Positions 34,711 through 43,267 of a DNA stretch of 64,000 nt are shown here, one piece after another. The position numbers and the translations under genes were made by a program. Positions within the stretch are counted from its first letter, which is position 1. The number at the start of each line of letters is the position of its first letter. The notes beneath the pieces were generated by a model that made no database searches, had not been told where the DNA came from, and saw only the letters and a list, made by a program, of their open reading frames with translations. Source of the stretch: Gammaproteobacteria bacterium (GTDB taxonomy: Bacteria; Pseudomonadota; Gammaproteobacteria; Steroidobacterales; Steroidobacteraceae); NCBI GenBank assembly GCA_003164785.1, contig PLUE01000050.1, positions 62,001 through 126,000 of the forward strand, read 5' to 3'.

Positions 34711-35286
34711 ATGTGGTTCTCGGAACCGGGTCAGGGACTGATGCAGCTGGGTGAGCTCGGCATGGCCTTCCTGCTCCCCGCCTTCATCGGCCTCGAGCGC
34801 GAAGTACGCCACAAGAGTGCCGGATTCCGCACTTATACGTTGGTCGGGCTAGCCTCGGTGCTCATCATGCTGGTGTCGAAGTACGGCTTCACCAACGTCC
34901 TCGAGACCAGCCGGGTCGTTCTCGACCCCTCCCGCATCGCCGCTCAGATCGTCACCGGCATCGGCTTCATCGGAGGCGGTCTCATCTTCGTTCGCCGCAC
35001 CGCCGTGCGCGGACTCACCACGGCGTCATGTCCGTCCACGCCGGCGACGTCAACGTCCTCGCGGATTAGCCAACCGGTCGCCCGGGGCCGCCGGTTGAGA
35101 AGGCCCTGCAGACGTTCCTTGGCCTTGAAAACGCGGCCAGCCTTTGATTCCACTGAAACCCCACATAAAGCGATTCAGCAGCTATCATTTCGCCCCCAGG
35201 AAATCCGGGCGGTCGACAAGAGGGTCCGCGGTTCCCAGAACTGCAATGGCGAGGGACCATCGAGACCACACGCGGTCCGGGCATAG
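34711..35286 (+). pseudogene. mgtC: MgtC/SapB-family membrane protein, internally deleted
   Basis: The first 104 or so residues are a good MgtC/SapB N terminus: GELGMAFLLPAFIGLEREVR, AGFRTYTLVGLASVLIMLVS, RIAAQIVTGIGFIGGGLIFV and RRTAVRGLTTA. There the family sequence stops and low-complexity residues follow to 35286. In the next frame, directly at the junction, GVMSVHAGDVNVLAD and TAG (35022-35069) read like an MgtC-family C terminus. The middle, about one membrane helix pair and part of the soluble domain, seems deleted, with ACGGCG shared at the joint. The 191-aa product may still be made but would be non-functional. Confidence 0.72.
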
Positions 35287-35295
35287 GTGTGAACG

Positions 35296-35682
35296 ATGCG
35301 GATGATGAATGAAAGAATCGACGAGGAATTGCGCGTTCTCGAAGAACGCCTGGCGATGCCGGCCGCATCGGAGTCGCGCGAGAGCCTGGGCGCGCTGTTC
35401 GCGCCCGAATTTCGCGAGTTCGGCTGCGACGGGAAGATCTATGAGGACGTGCCGACGCTCCTCGAGACGCTCCCCCTCGGCGACGCTCCGCGGCTGATGT
35501 TCGAGGAATTTCGGGCCGTCCCCGTGGCGCCGGACACGGTGCTCGTCACCTATCGAGCCAAAAGCCTGCCCGGGTTGGGCTGGAAGCCACCCACCTTGCG
35601 CAGCTCGCTGTGGGTGATGCGCCAGAGCGGCTGGCAGCTGGTGTTCCACCAAGGCACTCGATTGGCGCGCGGGCGAAGTTAG
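35296..35682 (+). CDS. DUF4440 / NTF2-like protein
   Basis: A 128-aa cytosolic protein with the NTF2-like pattern of DUF4440: RIDEELRVLEERLAMP, LGALFAPEFREFGCDGKIYE, RLMFEEFRAVPVAPDTVLVT and SSLWVMRQSGWQLVFHQGTR. Proteins of this type bind small ligands or act on nothing known. The start could also be the ATG at 35305. It begins 10 bp after the mgtC frame and may be read with it. Confidence 0.85.
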   Translation: MRMMNERIDEELRVLEERLAMPAASESRESLGALFAPEFREFGCDGKIYEDVPTLLETLPLGDAPRLMFEEFRAVPVAPDTVLVTYRAKSLPGLGWKPPTLRSSLWVMRQSGWQLVFHQGTRLARGRS

Positions 35683-35723
35683 TCGATGTCCTGCGCATCC
35701 CACGATTTCAACACCTGGCGACC

Positions 35724-36932
35724 CTACCTCACCGCCTCCACCACCCCCGCAAAAAAGTCCTCGTTCGCAATGGGCTCCTTGTCCACGGGCTTCGGCTGTG
35801 CGCCCCACATCACCGCCACCACATGTTCGCGCGGATTCACGTAAATATATTGCCCATAGATCCCGATGGCCTCGTACGCCCCAGCATTGGTCGACCCCGC
35901 CGGCGCATCGATCGGCCAGATGAAGTACCCATAATCCACTTTCTTGCCGCCGACGATCTTGCTGCTGCTCGCGTCGTGCACCCATCCGTCGGGCAATATC
36001 CGCTTCCCTGCCACGACCCCATCGTTCATCAGGAACAAGCCGAACCGTCCGTAGTCCCGGAGTGTCGCGGCGAGACCACCGCCGCCGATCTCCTGGCCGT
36101 GCGGCGAGTCGAGCCACCACACCGCATCGGACTCCATGCCCAGCGGCAACCAGAACCGCTCGGACAGGTATTGCGAGATGGGTTTGCCCACCGCCGCACG
36201 CAGCACCGCACCCGCCACGTAGGTCTCGCCGGTGCTGTAGTTCCAGAGGGATCCCGGCGCGCCCGCGCGCGGCAGTTTCGCCATCAACGCCAGAATCGCG
36301 CCGGGCTTCTGCGCGATCTGCGCGTCCAACATGTGGCGCCGATCGGATGCCGGATCGGTATAGGTCTCATCCCATTTCACGCCCGACGCCATCTGCAACA
36401 CATTGCGAATGCTCACGCCGTCGTAGGCGCTGCCCGCCAGCTCCGGCAGGTACTTCGTCACCGGATCGTCGATGCTCGTGATGAAGCCGTCGCGGATCGC
36501 CGCACCGATCATCGACGACGTCATCGTCTTGACCAGGGACATCGAGATCCACCGGGTATGCTCGTCGTTGCCCATCTCGTAGTCTTCGTAGGCGATTTCG
36601 CCGTCCTTGAGCACCAGCAGCCCGGTGACGCGATCCAACGCCATGAAGTCGATCAGGTCGTATGACTTGCCCGCCGACCTGAATTTGAAATTGCCGAGCT
36701 GCTTCGCGCGCTTCGGCAGCGGCGTGACATGCGCACCATGCTTGACGACTCGCACCGGAAACAATCGCTCGATGTGACTGAAGGTATTGACCTGCACGTC
36801 CGAGGTCATCGTGCCGTCATACACCTCACGCACCGTGGCGACCCTGTCCACCTTCGCTTCCGCCGCCTCGGCGAGCGCGCAGCCCGCGAACAACGACAAC
36901 ACCATCGAACCGCAAACCAATGCCTCACGCAT
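35724..36932 (-). CDS. Secreted serine hydrolase, class C beta-lactamase/esterase fold
   Basis: A 402-aa protein with signal peptide (MREALVCGSMVLSLFAGCAL, possibly lipoprotein-like). The SxxK motif is S132-L-V-K135, the YxN-equivalent is Y232-S-T, and the body follows beta-lactamase-type hydrolases (LLVLKDGEIAYEDYEMGN, GVSIRNVLQMASGVKWDE, SLWNYSTGETYVAGAVLRAA, WLPLGMESDAVWWLDS, DYGRFGLFLMNDG). It is more likely an esterase or peptidase than an antibiotic-degrading enzyme. GGGGGGAG lies upstream of the start. Another frame (36806-37246) overlaps its 5' end. Confidence 0.92.
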   Translation of the reverse strand: MREALVCGSMVLSLFAGCALAEAAEAKVDRVATVREVYDGTMTSDVQVNTFSHIERLFPVRVVKHGAHVTPLPKRAKQLGNFKFRSAGKSYDLIDFMALDRVTGLLVLKDGEIAYEDYEMGNDEHTRWISMSLVKTMTSSMIGAAIRDGFITSIDDPVTKYLPELAGSAYDGVSIRNVLQMASGVKWDETYTDPASDRRHMLDAQIAQKPGAILALMAKLPRAGAPGSLWNYSTGETYVAGAVLRAAVGKPISQYLSERFWLPLGMESDAVWWLDSPHGQEIGGGGLAATLRDYGRFGLFLMNDGVVAGKRILPDGWVHDASSSKIVGGKKVDYGYFIWPIDAPAGSTNAGAYEAIGIYGQYIYVNPREHVVAVMWGAQPKPVDKEPIANEDFFAGVVEAVR

Positions 36933-37246
36933 GACCGCTCCCCCCTCGCCCGCTTAAACACGCCGCGCCCCGCCAGCACCCGCACCGGCGCCGGCAAAGG
37001 ATCCAGCGGTGCCGGCCCTACCGGCAGCGACAGCGACGCACGCACCTCGGCGATCAGGATCTGCAAGGCCCCCGCGATGTCCAGCGGATGAATGTTGACC
37101 AGCTCCGATACCACCGCCGCGGCCGCCGATGCAGCCGATGCAGCGGCCGCACCCGGCAGCGGCGCCGCCGACCCCGCCCCGGAACCCGTCCCCACCCGGG
37201 TCATCGCGGGATCGATGGGCACCGGGGGAACGTTGGTCACCTCCAT
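36806..37246 (-). CDS. Alanine-rich hypothetical protein overlapping the serine hydrolase gene
   Basis: A 146-codon frame with GGAAG five bases before its ATG, 12 bp after the stop of the alpha/beta hydrolase gene. Residues 1-95 are protein-like: MEVTNVPPVPIDPAMTRVGT, a long Ala/Ser tract, then VVSELVNIHPLDIAGALQIL and IAEVRASLSLPVGPAPL. The last 40 residues overlap the start of the serine hydrolase by 127 bp and look like non-coding frame. A one-base shift at the G6 run just upstream of the hydrolase ATG would end it near 36924, so its true end is uncertain. Confidence 0.42.
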   Translation of the reverse strand: MEVTNVPPVPIDPAMTRVGTGSGAGSAAPLPGAAAASAASAAAAVVSELVNIHPLDIAGALQILIAEVRASLSLPVGPAPLDPLPAPVRVLAGRGVFKRARGERSCVRHWFAVRWCCRCSRAARSPRRRKRRWTGSPRCVRCMTAR

Positions 37247-37258
37247 GTGAACTTCCGG

Positions 37259-38047
37259 TTATTTCTCAGGCAGATATCGTTGGACCAGTTCGCCCATCCG
37301 CACCAGACTGCTGTGAAACGGGTCCTGCCCCAATTCGTGCAGGTCCAGGTAGACGCCGCTGCCCTTGAGCATGGGCTTGACCCGCTGCGTCTGCTCGAGG
37401 ATATCGTCGTGCGCCGCGAGCACCGTCAACGACGCCTTCAAGGACTTGAGCTTCTTCTCGATCGGATAACTGCACACCGCCTTGAACGCCGCCCCGGGAT
37501 ACGCCGCCAGCACGTGATCGATGAAGCGCCGATGCATGTCGGCATAGTTATGAGGCGGCAGCCGGTCGGAGAAGCCGCCGCGCCACGCCGCCAGCACATG
37601 CCCGCCCTCGGACACCGGTTTCAACGGCTGTTCGCTGTATTTCTCCATGTGCCGCTGCTGCTCGTCCTTGGTGAACAACGGCATGCCCAGGGCGATCACG
37701 CGGCGGACTTGGTTCGGCAACTGATGCGCGATCTCGATGGCCTCGATGGCGCCGGTATGCACGCCCAACACATCGAACGGCCCCTGCAGCGAAGCGGCCT
37801 TGAGCGCGTCCACCGTACACTGCGCGTACTGTTCCAGCGACAAGGCCCAGGGCGGGGCGTCGGAAAATCCATAGCCCAGGCGGTCCGGCGCATAACTCGG
37901 CCGCTTCAGTTCCTCCTGGAACGCCTCGAACATCGCGCCCGAGCGCGGGCTCGGCGCCAACAGCACCAGCGGGGTGCCCTTGCCCTCCTTGCCCCGCACG
38001 TGCACCTGTTCGAATCGCGTCGGATAGATGCGTCGTGTGATCGCCAT
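37259..38047 (-). CDS. Alpha/beta hydrolase with His at the nucleophile elbow
   Basis: A 262-aa alpha/beta hydrolase fold protein: PLVLLAPSPRSGAMFEAFQE, RPSYAPDRLGYGFSD, then the elbow FDVLGVHTGAIEAIEIAHQL (G95-V-H97-T-G99). His occupies the position of the usual Ser/Asp/Cys nucleophile, so it may not act as a normal esterase. The C terminus (LTVLAAHDDILEQTQRVKP, ELGQDPFHSSLVRMGELVQR) keeps an Asp and a late His. It starts one base before the stop-side of the next hydrolase gene; the two form a tight pair. Confidence 0.87.
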   Translation of the reverse strand: MAITRRIYPTRFEQVHVRGKEGKGTPLVLLAPSPRSGAMFEAFQEELKRPSYAPDRLGYGFSDAPPWALSLEQYAQCTVDALKAASLQGPFDVLGVHTGAIEAIEIAHQLPNQVRRVIALGMPLFTKDEQQRHMEKYSEQPLKPVSEGGHVLAAWRGGFSDRLPPHNYADMHRRFIDHVLAAYPGAAFKAVCSYPIEKKLKSLKASLTVLAAHDDILEQTQRVKPMLKGSGVYLDLHELGQDPFHSSLVRMGELVQRYLPEK

Positions 38048-38048
38048 G

Positions 38049-38951
38049 TCAGTGAGTACTCAAGAATTGTTCGACGAACCTGGCCACGAGTTCCGGCTTC
38101 TCGATGTGCAGCATGTGCCCGCCGCCCGGCACGTGCGCGATCTGCACCCCCGGGAAGTTTGCGCGCAAGGTCTCCTCCGTGCCATCGGTGCCCAATCGCG
38201 GCAGGTACTCGGACTCCCCGCCCATCAGCAACAGCATGGGCGCCTTGATCCCGCGCCAGATGACTTCCGCATCCTCGCGCTTGTAGAGCAGGGGATTCAC
38301 CCAGCGATGCCGGGAATCTCCCAACAGGCTCACCCGCCCGTCCGGCTCGAGTTTACCCCAAGCCCGCGCGACGAAATCCGCCTGCGCTGCCGAGAACCGG
38401 GGATAGCGAAATCCGATGATCGACGCCAATTGTTCGAACGACGCGTAATCCTTCAAGACCGGCGCGGACTTGACCTGGTCCAGCCATTTGCGCACCTGCG
38501 CCGGCGCCTGGTCCGACGAGGTGCGCTCCATCCCGAACCCTTCCATGTTCACGAGGCAACGCACCCGCTCGGGCCGCAGGCCCGCGTACAGGCTGGCGAT
38601 ATTGCCCCCCATGCTATGCCCGACCAAGCGCACCGGCTGATCCGCAGACAGCGCATCGAGCAACGCCTCGAGATCGGCCAGGTAATCGGGGAACCAATAG
38701 CCCTCCTGCGGCCATTCGCTGCGCCCGAAACCACGCCAATCCAGCGCCACCAGCGGCCAATCGTCGGCGAACGCGTCCACCATGAACTGGAACGTGTCGG
38801 CCGTGTCCTGCCATCCATGCAGCAGGAATACGGGCGACACCGACTCCGAGGGCGCCGGCCCCCATCGCGTCAGCTGAATGTCGAGGCCGCGTACCCGTTG
38901 AATGCTATGTCGTGGCGTTCGCAGCGCCTGGTACGCGGTCACCCCGTTCAA
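38049..38951 (-). CDS. Alpha/beta hydrolase, esterase/lipase-like
   Basis: A 300-aa hydrolase. The oxyanion strand is PVFLLHGWQDTADTFQF, then LVALDWRGFGRSEWP, the nucleophile elbow RLVGHSMGGNIASLYAG (S113), MLLLMGGESEYLP for the acid region and VPGGGHMLHIEKPE with the catalytic His. It should hydrolyse an ester or similar bond. The reading frame begins with TTG at 38951; a GTG at 38942 is an alternative start. First gene of a minus-strand pair or trio. Confidence 0.9.
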   Translation of the reverse strand: MNGVTAYQALRTPRHSIQRVRGLDIQLTRWGPAPSESVSPVFLLHGWQDTADTFQFMVDAFADDWPLVALDWRGFGRSEWPQEGYWFPDYLADLEALLDALSADQPVRLVGHSMGGNIASLYAGLRPERVRCLVNMEGFGMERTSSDQAPAQVRKWLDQVKSAPVLKDYASFEQLASIIGFRYPRFSAAQADFVARAWGKLEPDGRVSLLGDSRHRWVNPLLYKREDAEVIWRGIKAPMLLLMGGESEYLPRLGTDGTEETLRANFPGVQIAHVPGGGHMLHIEKPELVARFVEQFLSTH

Positions 38952-39160
38952 TCAGTACCGCAGCGATTTTTCTTGGGGCGGCTGATCATTATCGCCCGGG
39001 GTCGGGGCGTCTTTTGGCGGCTTTCCGGGTTTCGGTGCAGGCTTCGGCGTGGCTGGATCGGTTTGGCTTGGCATACCCCACTCCTCTTCATTTATTTGGC
39101 GACTCGCTAGTCTCGTACACCCGGGCACTCGCCCGCAAGGGCGCAGAGGTTTGCGAATTC

Positions 39161-41641
39161 ATGGACAACCGGAGCATGCTCTCTACCATGATCGGCGAAC
39201 GTATAGGGCCCTACCGGATTCTGCGCACCTTGGGTGTCGGCGGGATGGGGGAGGTATACCTGGCGGAGCGCGCGGATGCCGATTTCGAGCAAAAGGTCGC
39301 CATCAAGGTGGTCTACGGCGGGTCACTCCGGCGCGGCATTCAATCTCGCTTCAAGATCGAGCGGCAAATCCTCGCGCAGCTGGATCACCCCAATATCGCC
39401 CATCTGTTGGACGGCGGCACCCTCCCCGATGGCACGGCCTACATCGCCATGGAGTACGTCGATGGCATTCCCATCGACGCGTACTGTGATTCCAATCAAT
39501 TGGATATCGCCGCCCGGTTGAAGCTGTTTCAGATCGTGTGCGCCGCCGTCCATTACGCTCACCAAAACCTGATCGTTCATCGTGACCTCAAACCCTCCAA
39601 CATCTTGGTGACCAGCGCAGGCGTTCCGAAATTATTGGACTTCGGCATTGCCAAACTCCTGGATGACGGACAGATCGGGCCATATACCGTTGCCCTAACC
39701 CATGCCGATCTGCGCATGTTGACGCCGGACCACGCCAGTCCCGAGCAAGTGCGCGGGCAGCCCATCACCACCTCGAGCGATGTCTATGTGCTCGGAGTCT
39801 TGCTCTACAGGCTGCTGGCCGGTATCGGACCTTTCGTCATTCCCTCGATGCGTTTGACCGACATCGAGCGCGCCATCTGTGAGAAGGACCCGCCGCTCAC
39901 CAGCGAAGCAGTCGCCACCGCCGGGGTTGTCGCCGGCGAGGCGTCAGTGGCTCGTGGCACGACCGCGAGCCGTCTGCGCCGCACCTTAAAGGGCGATCTG
40001 GACAATATCGTCTGCAAGGCCATGCAAAAAGACCCTGAGCGCCGCTACGGCTCCGCACAACAGATGGCCAATGACATTCAGCGCTACCTGGATGGCAAAC
40101 CCGTCATCGCGCGTCGCGACACCGTCTCCTATCGCTCCGCGAAGTTCGTGCGGCGCCATTGGTTGCCCGTCGCGGGCGCCGTGAGCATGGTCTGCCTGGT
40201 ACTCGCCTTCGCCACGCTGATGTACGTGCAGTCGCAGCGAATCGCCAGCGAGCGCGACCAAGCGGCACAGGCGCGGGAGCGGGCGGAATTTGAGCGCGCC
40301 CGCGCCGAGGAGGTGTCGAACTTCCTCGTCAATCTCTTCAAGTTGTCGGATCCGGAGGAAAGTCGCGGCACCCAAGTCACGGCCAAGGAACTGCTGGACG
40401 CGGCCGCCAAGCGCCTGCAAGCCGCATTACAGGACCAGCCCGCGACCAAAGCCGCTCTGCTCGCGACGGTGGGCGCCGTGTACGACAGCCTCGGCCAGTT
40501 TCAAGATGCGCTGCCCATCCTGCAAGACTCATTGGACTTGCAAGCGGCGTCGCATGATCGCTCCCACATCGATACCCTGCTGGAATTGGCGCGCGCGCGC
40601 GCGGGCGCCGGCGACCTGGCAGGTGCCGAGGGCCCGTTGCAGGACGCCGTACGTCAAGCGCAGTCCGAGTACGGCGATGAAAGCCAGGAATACGGCCGGG
40701 CCACCTGGGCGCTCGGTCGTCTGCGCCATCAGCAAGGTCGATTCGGCGAGGCGAAGGATCTCTACACTCACAGCCTCATCCTTCTCGAAAGCACAGGCGC
40801 TCCCGCCACCGACGTTGCGGCGCTGCTGGACGACCTAGCCAAGGACTATGCCCGCGAACGGCAGTGGATTCTTGCCAGACAAACCTACGAACGAGCCCTT
40901 GAAATTGATCGGCGGGTGATCGGCGACGAGTCGCCGCGCGTCGGCGCCCATATCCACAACCTGGCAGTCGTGGCCCAGAACATGGGCGAACTGCAAAGAG
41001 CCGAAGACCTGTATCGCGACGCTATCGCCCGACAGGAACGCGCTTACGGCACCGACCATCCGGAAACCGCCAAGGCGCGTGGCAATTACGGCTTGCTCCT
41101 GCAACGCGAAGGTCGTTTGAGTGAAGCCGAGCCACTACTCAGTGGCTCCCTGGCCGCAACACTTAAGATGTATGGACCGGACAATTACCGCGTCGCCTAC
41201 GCACGCGTAAGTCTGGCAATGGTGCTGCATGATGAAGGCAAGCTGAGCGACGCCGAGAGCGAGTACCGCCAAGCACTCGCCGTTTATGACAAATCCTTGC
41301 CGCCCGAGCACCAATGGCGCGCGTCGGCGCTCATGCTGTTGGCGCGGTTGCTGGTGGATCGGGACAAGCCGGATGAGGCACTGAGACTGAGCGAGGAATC
41401 ACTGCAGATATGGGCAGCAACCTCCTCGCCGACGAATTCGGCATTCGCTCAGGCACACACCATCCACGCGTACGCGCTGGCGCACGTCGGCCGCTCGAGC
41501 GAAGCGACCGCCGAACTTACCGCCGCCGTTCAATCACTCATCGCCACCCGCGGCATCGACGATCCAGTGGTGCGCCGCGCGCAGGCCTGGCTCAAGAATC
41601 TTCACATCGAGCCGCCGCGCACCGCCAGCACCAACCGGTGA
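39161..41641 (+). CDS. Membrane Ser/Thr protein kinase with TPR repeats
   Basis: An 826-aa eukaryotic-type kinase. The Gly loop is LGVGGMGEVYLAE (24-36), the ATP lysine K49 in VAIKV, catalytic loop HRDLKPSNILV (140-150), DFGIAK at 160-165, and an activation-loop end in ASPEQVRGQ. A membrane helix (WLPVAGAVSMVCLVLAFATL) lies at about 334-353. The C-terminal 450 residues are periplasmic or extracytoplasmic, with about ten TPR-like repeats (for example AGAEGPLQDAVRQAQ-type and AEDLYRDAIARQERAYG). It should phosphorylate an unknown target. The ATG at 39161 (MDNRSMLSTM) has AGAGG upstream; ATGs at 39176 and 39188 are alternatives. No partner phosphatase nearby. Confidence 0.93.
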   Translation: MDNRSMLSTMIGERIGPYRILRTLGVGGMGEVYLAERADADFEQKVAIKVVYGGSLRRGIQSRFKIERQILAQLDHPNIAHLLDGGTLPDGTAYIAMEYVDGIPIDAYCDSNQLDIAARLKLFQIVCAAVHYAHQNLIVHRDLKPSNILVTSAGVPKLLDFGIAKLLDDGQIGPYTVALTHADLRMLTPDHASPEQVRGQPITTSSDVYVLGVLLYRLLAGIGPFVIPSMRLTDIERAICEKDPPLTSEAVATAGVVAGEASVARGTTASRLRRTLKGDLDNIVCKAMQKDPERRYGSAQQMANDIQRYLDGKPVIARRDTVSYRSAKFVRRHWLPVAGAVSMVCLVLAFATLMYVQSQRIASERDQAAQARERAEFERARAEEVSNFLVNLFKLSDPEESRGTQVTAKELLDAAAKRLQAALQDQPATKAALLATVGAVYDSLGQFQDALPILQDSLDLQAASHDRSHIDTLLELARARAGAGDLAGAEGPLQDAVRQAQSEYGDESQEYGRATWALGRLRHQQGRFGEAKDLYTHSLILLESTGAPATDVAALLDDLAKDYARERQWILARQTYERALEIDRRVIGDESPRVGAHIHNLAVVAQNMGELQRAEDLYRDAIARQERAYGTDHPETAKARGNYGLLLQREGRLSEAEPLLSGSLAATLKMYGPDNYRVAYARVSLAMVLHDEGKLSDAESEYRQALAVYDKSLPPEHQWRASALMLLARLLVDRDKPDEALRLSEESLQIWAATSSPTNSAFAQAHTIHAYALAHVGRSSEATAELTAAVQSLIATRGIDDPVVRRAQAWLKNLHIEPPRTASTNR

Positions 41642-41668
41642 GCCGCCCGCCGCGCGAGCCGGCGGCCG

Positions 41669-43189
41669 CTATCCCCCCAAAAAAATCTTATAAGCCTGAT
41701 TCTCCGTTTCGTCCGTATAGGCGTAGTGCAGTTCGTTGAGATGCAACAGGAACTCGTCCCGCGTTTCCGGAGGCACCTGAATGCCGGCGAGGACGCGGCC
41801 GTAGTCCGATCCATGATTGCGGTAATGGAACAAGCTGATGTTCCACTCCGAGCCGATGGCCTGCAGGAACTTGAGGAGCGCCCCCGGGCGTTCGGGAAAC
41901 TCGAAGCGATACAACCGCTCGTTGGCGAGTCCGCGCGGCTGCCCGCCCACCATGTAGCGCACGTGCAGCTTCGCCATCTCGTTGTCCGTCATGTCGCGCA
42001 CCTCGAACCCCGCGCGGGCGATGGCGCGCACCAACGACTCCCGTTCGGCCTTGTCCGGGGTCAGCGCGAGGCCCACGAACACCTGGGCCGCCTGATCGTC
42101 GCCGAAGCGATAGCTGAACTCGGTGACGCTGCGTCTGCCCAACAACTCGCAAAATCGCAGGAACGATCCCGGCGCTTCCGGCATCTCGACCGCGAGCAGC
42201 ATTTCGCGCTGCGCGCCCAGATCGGCGCGCTCCGCGATGTAGCGCAGGCGGTCGAAGTTCATGTTCGCGCCGCAGTTGATGGCGACGAACGTCCGGTCGC
42301 TACAGCTCTCGCGCGCCACATATTTCTTGATGCCCGCCACGGCCAATGCGCCCGACGGCTCGACGATGGAACGTGTGTCCTCGAAAATGTCCTGGATCGC
42401 GGCGCAGATCTGATCGGTGGTCACCAACAGCACTTCGTCCACGTACAAGCGCGCGAGCCGGAAGGTCTCCTCGCCCACCCGCTTCACCGCGACGCCGTCG
42501 GCGAAGATGCCGACCCGATCCAGGGTGATGCGCTTGCCGGCGCGCAGCGACTCGTACATGCTCGCCGCGTCCTCCGGCTCGACGCCGATGATCTTGATGC
42601 GCGGATACAGCGCCTTCGCATACGCCGCGATGCCGGCGATCAATCCGCCGCCGCCGATGGGTACGAAGATCGCGTCGATCGCGTCGCCGTGCAGCTGACG
42701 CAGAATCTCCATCGCGATCGTACCCTGTCCGGCGATGACGTCGGGATCGTCGAACGGGTGGACGAACACCAGGTTGCGCTCCCGGGCCAGCACCACCGCA
42801 TGCTCGTACGCCGAATCGTAATCATCGCCGAACAGCACGACCTCGCCGCCGAAATCGGCGACGGCGCTCACCTTGATGTCAGGGGTGGTCACCGGCATGA
42901 CGATCACCGCCGGGATGCCCCGCGTCCGGGCGGCCAGCGCCACGCCCTGGGCATGGTTGCCAGCCGAGGCACAGATCACGCCACGCTGCGCGCTGGTGTC
43001 GGACAATTGCGCGATCTTGTTGTAGGCGCCGCGAATCTTGAACGAAAACACCGGCTGGAGGTCTTCTCGTTTGAGCAATACGCGATTGCCCACCCGGCGC
43101 GACAGGCGCGGGGCCGCGTCCAGCGGCGTTTCGATGGCGACGTCGTATACCTTGGCTTTGAGGGTTTTTTCTAGGTAGTTTTCGGTCAT
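41669..43189 (-). CDS. ilvA: Threonine ammonia-lyase, biosynthetic (IlvA)
   Basis: A 506-aa PLP enzyme that makes 2-oxobutanoate, the first step to isoleucine. The PLP lysine is K51 in FSFKIRGAYN; GSAGNHAQGVALAAR-type (CASAGNHAQGVALAARTRGI), PIGGGGLIAGIAAYAK and CGANMNFDRL are conserved. Two C-terminal ACT-like regulatory parts follow (LLAVEMPEAPGSFLRFCELL, RLYRFEFPERPGALLKFLQA), as in isoleucine-inhibited enzymes. ATG at 43189 (MTENYLEK) fits the family. ilvD is about 5.5 kb downstream in the other orientation. Confidence 0.96.
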   Translation of the reverse strand: MTENYLEKTLKAKVYDVAIETPLDAAPRLSRRVGNRVLLKREDLQPVFSFKIRGAYNKIAQLSDTSAQRGVICASAGNHAQGVALAARTRGIPAVIVMPVTTPDIKVSAVADFGGEVVLFGDDYDSAYEHAVVLARERNLVFVHPFDDPDVIAGQGTIAMEILRQLHGDAIDAIFVPIGGGGLIAGIAAYAKALYPRIKIIGVEPEDAASMYESLRAGKRITLDRVGIFADGVAVKRVGEETFRLARLYVDEVLLVTTDQICAAIQDIFEDTRSIVEPSGALAVAGIKKYVARESCSDRTFVAINCGANMNFDRLRYIAERADLGAQREMLLAVEMPEAPGSFLRFCELLGRRSVTEFSYRFGDDQAAQVFVGLALTPDKAERESLVRAIARAGFEVRDMTDNEMAKLHVRYMVGGQPRGLANERLYRFEFPERPGALLKFLQAIGSEWNISLFHYRNHGSDYGRVLAGIQVPPETRDEFLLHLNELHYAYTDETENQAYKIFLGG

Positions 43190-43267
43190 GGTGGGCTTCA
43201 CGGTTCGGGGCGCTACATTAGCTCATGCGGCGCCGCGGCGGTATTGCCACCTGGTAAACTCATTCCT

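Noticed and set aside
41641-41669. GCCGCC...GGCGGC hairpin between the kinase and ilvA genes
   Set aside because: GC-rich arms occur by chance at this base composition and no T run follows, so it is not called a terminator.
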